From positions 1 to 32,317 of the forward strand of contig JNEM01011329.1 in NCBI GenBank assembly GCA_000697335.1: 32,317 nt of DNA, in the 5' to 3' direction. The notes beneath the pieces are model-generated. The model was not told the DNA's origin. It made no database searches and saw only the letters and a program-made list of their open reading frames with translations. The translations under genes were made by a program, and so were the position numbers. Below are positions 28,516-32,317 of the stretch, piece after piece (the first letter of the stretch is position 1; each line of letters begins with the position of its first letter). This stretch comes from Conidiobolus incongruus B7586 (Eukaryota; Entomophthoromycota; Entomophthoromycetes; Entomophthorales; Conidiobolaceae).

Positions 28516-30026
28516 TTATAATAGTTTATTAATTTCGGGAATTAATAAATCGGGTCTCATCATTAAATAAACCATATCCTCAGTACTTGTCATTTGATCC
28601 AATAATTTGGTACAGATATCAGAAGGATTGGGTACTTGAAGCGTCTATTAAATATCAATTAATTAATAATCCAATAATTAATAAATTTAAAAGTATTACC
28701 TCAAGAATAGGATATAATTTATATCCAATTTCTTCTTTTTGATCTTCTTCGCTTAGTTCATTCAATTTGCTAATAAATAATTCGCAATCTTGTAAAATTA
28801 ATAGCTATGAAAAGAATAGTATTATATTAATATTATCAATTAGTTTAGAAGAGTGTTAACTTACTTGAGGTGGAATTTCAACGTTATTAAATATAACTAG
28901 AGCTTTAGCTTCTAATATCTAAAAAGTAATAATTGAGTTAATTTATTAAAAGTGAGATGATAAATTGGATTACCTTTTCCTTCAATACTGTAGGGTATTT
29001 TAATAACAATTCGATATTTTTAGGACCCAATTGCTTCAAATAATCGATAATCATATCAATTTCTTTAATGGGGATTAAATCTAAATTTTCTATGGATGTT
29101 CTGAGAGAATTCTTTAGATTTTCAGGTAATGGAGGATGTGACACTAATATAAATCAATGAATATGACAGTTGAATATGTGTATATATCAATCAGTTAAGA
29201 TTACTTGGTGCTTCTGGATAACCTTCGGTATTCATGATATTATGTCGAATATTGGGTTGAATTTGCGACTGATAATCATCTTGGTCAGAATGTCTTGGTA
29301 AGTTGTTATTCAATGAATTTTGTAGTTTTTCGATGGATTTCATTCGGATTGCTGCGAGATCATCAAGTGTGTGGGAGCCGTCCATTTCATTGAATCCGGA
29401 TGATCGATTAGTGCTACCTACGTATAAACTTTGATGCCTCACATGTCTCCTCCTGGGATTGAAACTTGGATTGGGTAAATTATCTATAAAGTTGACATTA
29501 TTAATTGGTTGAGAGTGTGGATTTTGTGATATGGGTCTAATCGATGGTGAAGCTTCTGAGATTGGTTTAGGTGGATCAATTTTGAAATATTTTTCAGGTA
29601 ATTCATTAGGATTAGCCATCAAAACAGATCTAATGTAAAATAAATCAATCAGTAAGGAAATAAATATAATTATGATACAAATTTACATTTTACTTTTAAA
29701 TAAAATCTTATCATTCATCACTTCAACGGCCCTTTCAGCATATTCCAACTTTAAAAATCGAATAAATACTGTGATACCCGAATTTAATTCCGACTCATCA
29801 GAATATTGAATAAAATCCAAAATAGGACCAAATTCTCTAAAAATTTCATACAAATTAAAACTCAAGTTTAAATTAATTACTTTGATATAGTATTCCGGAA
29901 TATTTTTGAATAAATTAAAATCTTCCAAATCGGGCGATAATTTGAATAAAATATTTAACCCTTTAATTTTACTATTATTTAATATGGCATATGCTTTTTC
30001 AACTATAATATTGTGTTAATAATACC

Positions 30027-30060
<34 letters not shown>

Positions 30061-30394
30061 AAATTACCATCTTTTAAGCTTTGAAACTCGACACGGTGAG
30101 TTACACCATTAATAGGACTATCAAAAGAATAAACTCTAACAACAACAGCATTAAATCAAAGAATATATTAAAAATAATGATGATCTACCTCATAAAGTTA
30201 AACTTTTTAAATATGTTATTCAGTTCATTGATGGTAATTTCATTGGATAATTCTCTAATAAATAAATTTTCTTCACTGATAGATGGAGGTCGTTTAAATT
30301 TCATAGTTTTAAAATATGAGGTATTATTGTAGATTTCATTATTGTCAGTTGTATATAGTGATGTTGGTGAAGTACTAATTTGTGTTGAATTCAT
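28516..30394 (-). CDS. RNA-binding protein with two RRMs and PABP-type MLLE domain(s)
   Basis: Eight exons: 30394-30189, 30135-30068, 30002-29687, 29629-29205, 29143-28974, 28918-28865, 28804-28700 and 28644-28516. Introns are 53-65 nt with GTA donors and TAG acceptors, and all phases agree, giving 490 residues. RRM1 (about 43-115) has RNP2 LFIREL; RRM2 (about 130-205) has YIKVIN. RNP1 is degenerate in both, lacking the aromatic at position 3. A disordered, Asn/Ser/Pro-rich linker (206-340) follows. Residues 421-490 are a clear MLLE domain: SEEDQKEEIGYKLYPIL, then TKLLDQMTSTEDMVYLM in place of TGMLLE. Residues about 345-413 resemble a divergent MLLE (KEIDMIIDYLKQLG, NIELLLKYPTVLKEK). MLLE domains bind PAM2 peptides, so the protein probably links mRNA to a PAM2 partner. 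It is not ordinary PABP, which has four RRMs. The layout recalls Ustilago Rrm4, the endosomal mRNA-transport protein. The stop is TAA. Confidence 0.88.
30029..30058. repeat. (TA)n microsatellite inside an intron
   Basis: A TA tract of about 30 nt that makes up almost half of intron 2 (30067-30003, 65 nt) of the RRM-MLLE gene. Confidence 0.9.
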
Positions 30395-30718
30395 TTTATT
30401 GATTGATTTTCATCTTTCAATAGTTGCATTCACCAGATTGATCAATTATTTATTATTTCTATTTTAGGAATTAAATTTTATGGGACTGGTTTCAAATTGA
30501 TGCATTTTGTAATTTTAATCATTTGGTCTGTATTTTTCAAAATATTAAGTTATAAATCAAAAGAAAAATATATTCTCTAACTGATGCTTTAAATGCATAT
30601 CATATTATTGCGGCTACGCATAGATATAGTAATAATCCTTAAATCATTTTATAAAGTTATAAATCTTGGACAAAATGAGATATCCATAAGATGAATAAAT
30701 TCAAAAAATAAAATCAAT

Positions 30719-31373
30719 TCATTCGAACACAATTTTGAAATTTGCAATAGCTTCCTCATCCATTGTACATAGAATAATCACTTGCATCACAACTCCATCA
30801 CAAAAGTCATCAGTAATCAACTTTCTAAGACTTCCATTAAGAAGAGAGAGATGATCCTGAGGTTGACTATCATTATCCATTAATGAAATAGTATCCGAAT
30901 CAAAGGTAGCTAATTAATCATATTTGAATGTGATAACTGATGTATCCATTTCAGAGGTAAGCAATAATACTTTTCCATGTCTGTTGCCAGTAAACATATC
31001 AACACCAATTATGTTAGCTTCATCATCAGTGTTAGAAGTGCATATAACCTCAATCTTGCAAGATAAGCCTTGAAACACGACATAACCATTTAAGCTTGAA
31101 TCAGTACACGTTACCTTATAAGTCTAGGGAACCTATTTTGGAACTTCGTTAATGTCATAGGTATTTTCCATTACTTTATCTAGCTGGAAAATCTAAACAA
31201 TTTTCTATCCTAAAACTGAATCACTTGGTATTTATGTTGGTATCTTTATTCCTCTGAATCCTGCCTATTCAAAACGATTTCATCCGTTCATATATCCGAT
31301 ATTTATAATTTGGGTGGGATTGCGAAGAGAATATACTAACTTAAATAACATCTCATTCCAAGTAATATCACAC
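30719..31373 (-). pseudogene. probable decayed coding sequence, family not recognised
   Basis: One minus-strand frame of about 218 codons, beginning after a TTTGCAG acceptor-like site and ending at a TGA, has GC content and a purine-N-pyrimidine codon pattern unlike the surrounding DNA. Its last 140 codons are interrupted only once. Peptide segments look like a real folded protein (for example NGYVVFQGLSCKIEVICTSN and DDEANIIGVDMFTGNRHGKV). In total about eight in-frame stops are present, nearly all TAA or TAG, with no obvious frameshift. Several precede residues where Gln would fit. I do not recognise a family, and there is no signal peptide or start that I trust. It could be an old host gene or a transferred or mobile one. 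C-to-T decay of Gln codons is the simplest reading. Confidence 0.42.
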
Positions 31374-31379
31374 CTGCAA

Positions 31380-32317
31380 ATCTACATCTTTTGTTCAAAA
31401 TTGAGTAATGTATGTTATTTAATATATAATTTATACAAATATTTCATGAATATTTAGCATTGTATAAAAGATTAGCTAAACGTGATTCTCAATTATTAAC
31501 TTTTTGAGTAATCACTAGAATATTTTGATCAATCACCTTATTTCCAAAGAATACAATCCAGATGATATGTACCATAATAATATAATGAATTAAATCAATA
31601 ATATCTAAAAACCTATTCTGTATAAAGAAACCAACCAATCTCACCTATAATACTCAATTAACTGCCATCATTTTTCATTCACTCTAATACAGACATTATT
31701 CAATTTAATATTGGTTGTTTTCTTAATTGCATTTGCAATTCAGTGGAATTAATGTAAAATCCAACTTTAAAAGGAAGTTTTAATTTCTGAAATTAATATC
31801 AATTAAGTGTAGAATCTAATTGATTACTTTTAAAATATAAAATTTTTCACAATGATACTACCAAAGATTAATTATAATTTTTATGAAATATTATGTTATT
31901 TTATTTTGATCAAGAATATAAACTATCTCAGTCATGTAGAATATTTAATTAAATATATGGTGAAGGTATTATTACTCCCAAATATTATTAAAAAAGTTTA
32001 TGCATTTTTAAAATAATAATTGCTATACAAAAGATAAGCCACATACAAGTAAAGAAATAAATTTATTTAATAAAAAAATATTAGATATTATAGAAACTTA
32101 TAATAAATATATTTTAAAAGAATTTTCAAAAATATTATATATAAATCTTAGTTAACTATTAAAATTATTAAAATATTAATAAAATTTAGGAAATATTTGA
32201 ATATTGAAAAATCTATATTAATATTAATAAAATATAGATAATAATTGATAGTATATATTAATTTACAAATGTGAGTTATAAAATTAAAATTTCTTATATA
32301 TTTATTTATAATTTCAA
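31380..32317. other. AT-rich DNA, no gene recognised
   Basis: A hydrophobic minus-strand open stretch near 31.5-31.65 kb has chance-like length. The final 500 bases are extremely AT-rich with repeated AATATTAATA-type words. Confidence 0.5.

Noticed and set aside
30081-30332. 83-codon plus-strand frame
   Set aside because: It is antisense to exons 1-2 of the RRM-MLLE gene, whose splice phases and RRM motifs are consistent.
31440-31650. Hydrophobic minus-strand open stretch of about 53 codons
   Set aside because: Ile/Leu/Val-rich as expected from AT-rich DNA; it lies in a different frame from the decayed coding sequence beside it, and I could not connect the two.

Overview
This window reads as nuclear DNA of a very AT-rich fungus, probably an early-diverging lineage. 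The evidence is: (1) introns of 50-71 nt with GTA donors and TAG acceptors, and TACTAAT-like branch sites in the DHX15 intron; (2) a HAM1-like gene of a family I know only from fungi; (3) a Pmp1/Msg5-type MAP-kinase phosphatase; (4) genes at visibly higher GC sitting in long, nearly gene-free AT-rich DNA. An entomophthoralean or similar zygomycete-grade fungus would fit, but the sequence alone does not settle the lineage.

Layout. About 1-5.3 kb is AT-rich DNA with no convincing gene. A dual-specificity phosphatase lies on the minus strand at 5350-6087, with a CCAAT and TATA arrangement upstream. About 7 kb of gene-poor DNA follows. A complete DEAH-box helicase of the Prp43/DHX15 type, with one intron, lies on the plus strand at 13320-15604. 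From 16.1 to 22.9 kb there is a head-to-tail array of five small, stand-alone C2-domain genes, all on the minus strand, each with its own TATA box. A three-exon HAM1-like gene lies at 25063-27380 (+). A G-skewed, relatively GC-rich island without a gene follows it. An eight-exon minus-strand gene at 28516-30394 encodes a protein with two RRMs and a poly(A)-binding-protein-type C-terminal MLLE domain. Beyond it, 30719-31373 (-) holds what looks like a decayed coding sequence.

How the parts relate. The genes do not form an operon-like pathway. The C2 array is the only true cluster and arose by tandem duplication; its promoters and 3' ends are partly conserved between copies. The helicase (spliceosome and ribosome assembly), the phosphatase (MAPK signalling) and the RRM-MLLE protein (mRNA fate or transport) are independent cellular genes.

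The points most worth a second look are the RRM-RRM-MLLE-like-MLLE protein, the C2 array with a homopolymer frameshift in one copy and an equally spaced TGACGTG/TATA pair in two copies, the strong preference for TAG stops, and the two unexplained higher-GC stretches near 27.7-28.2 kb and 30.7-31.4 kb.
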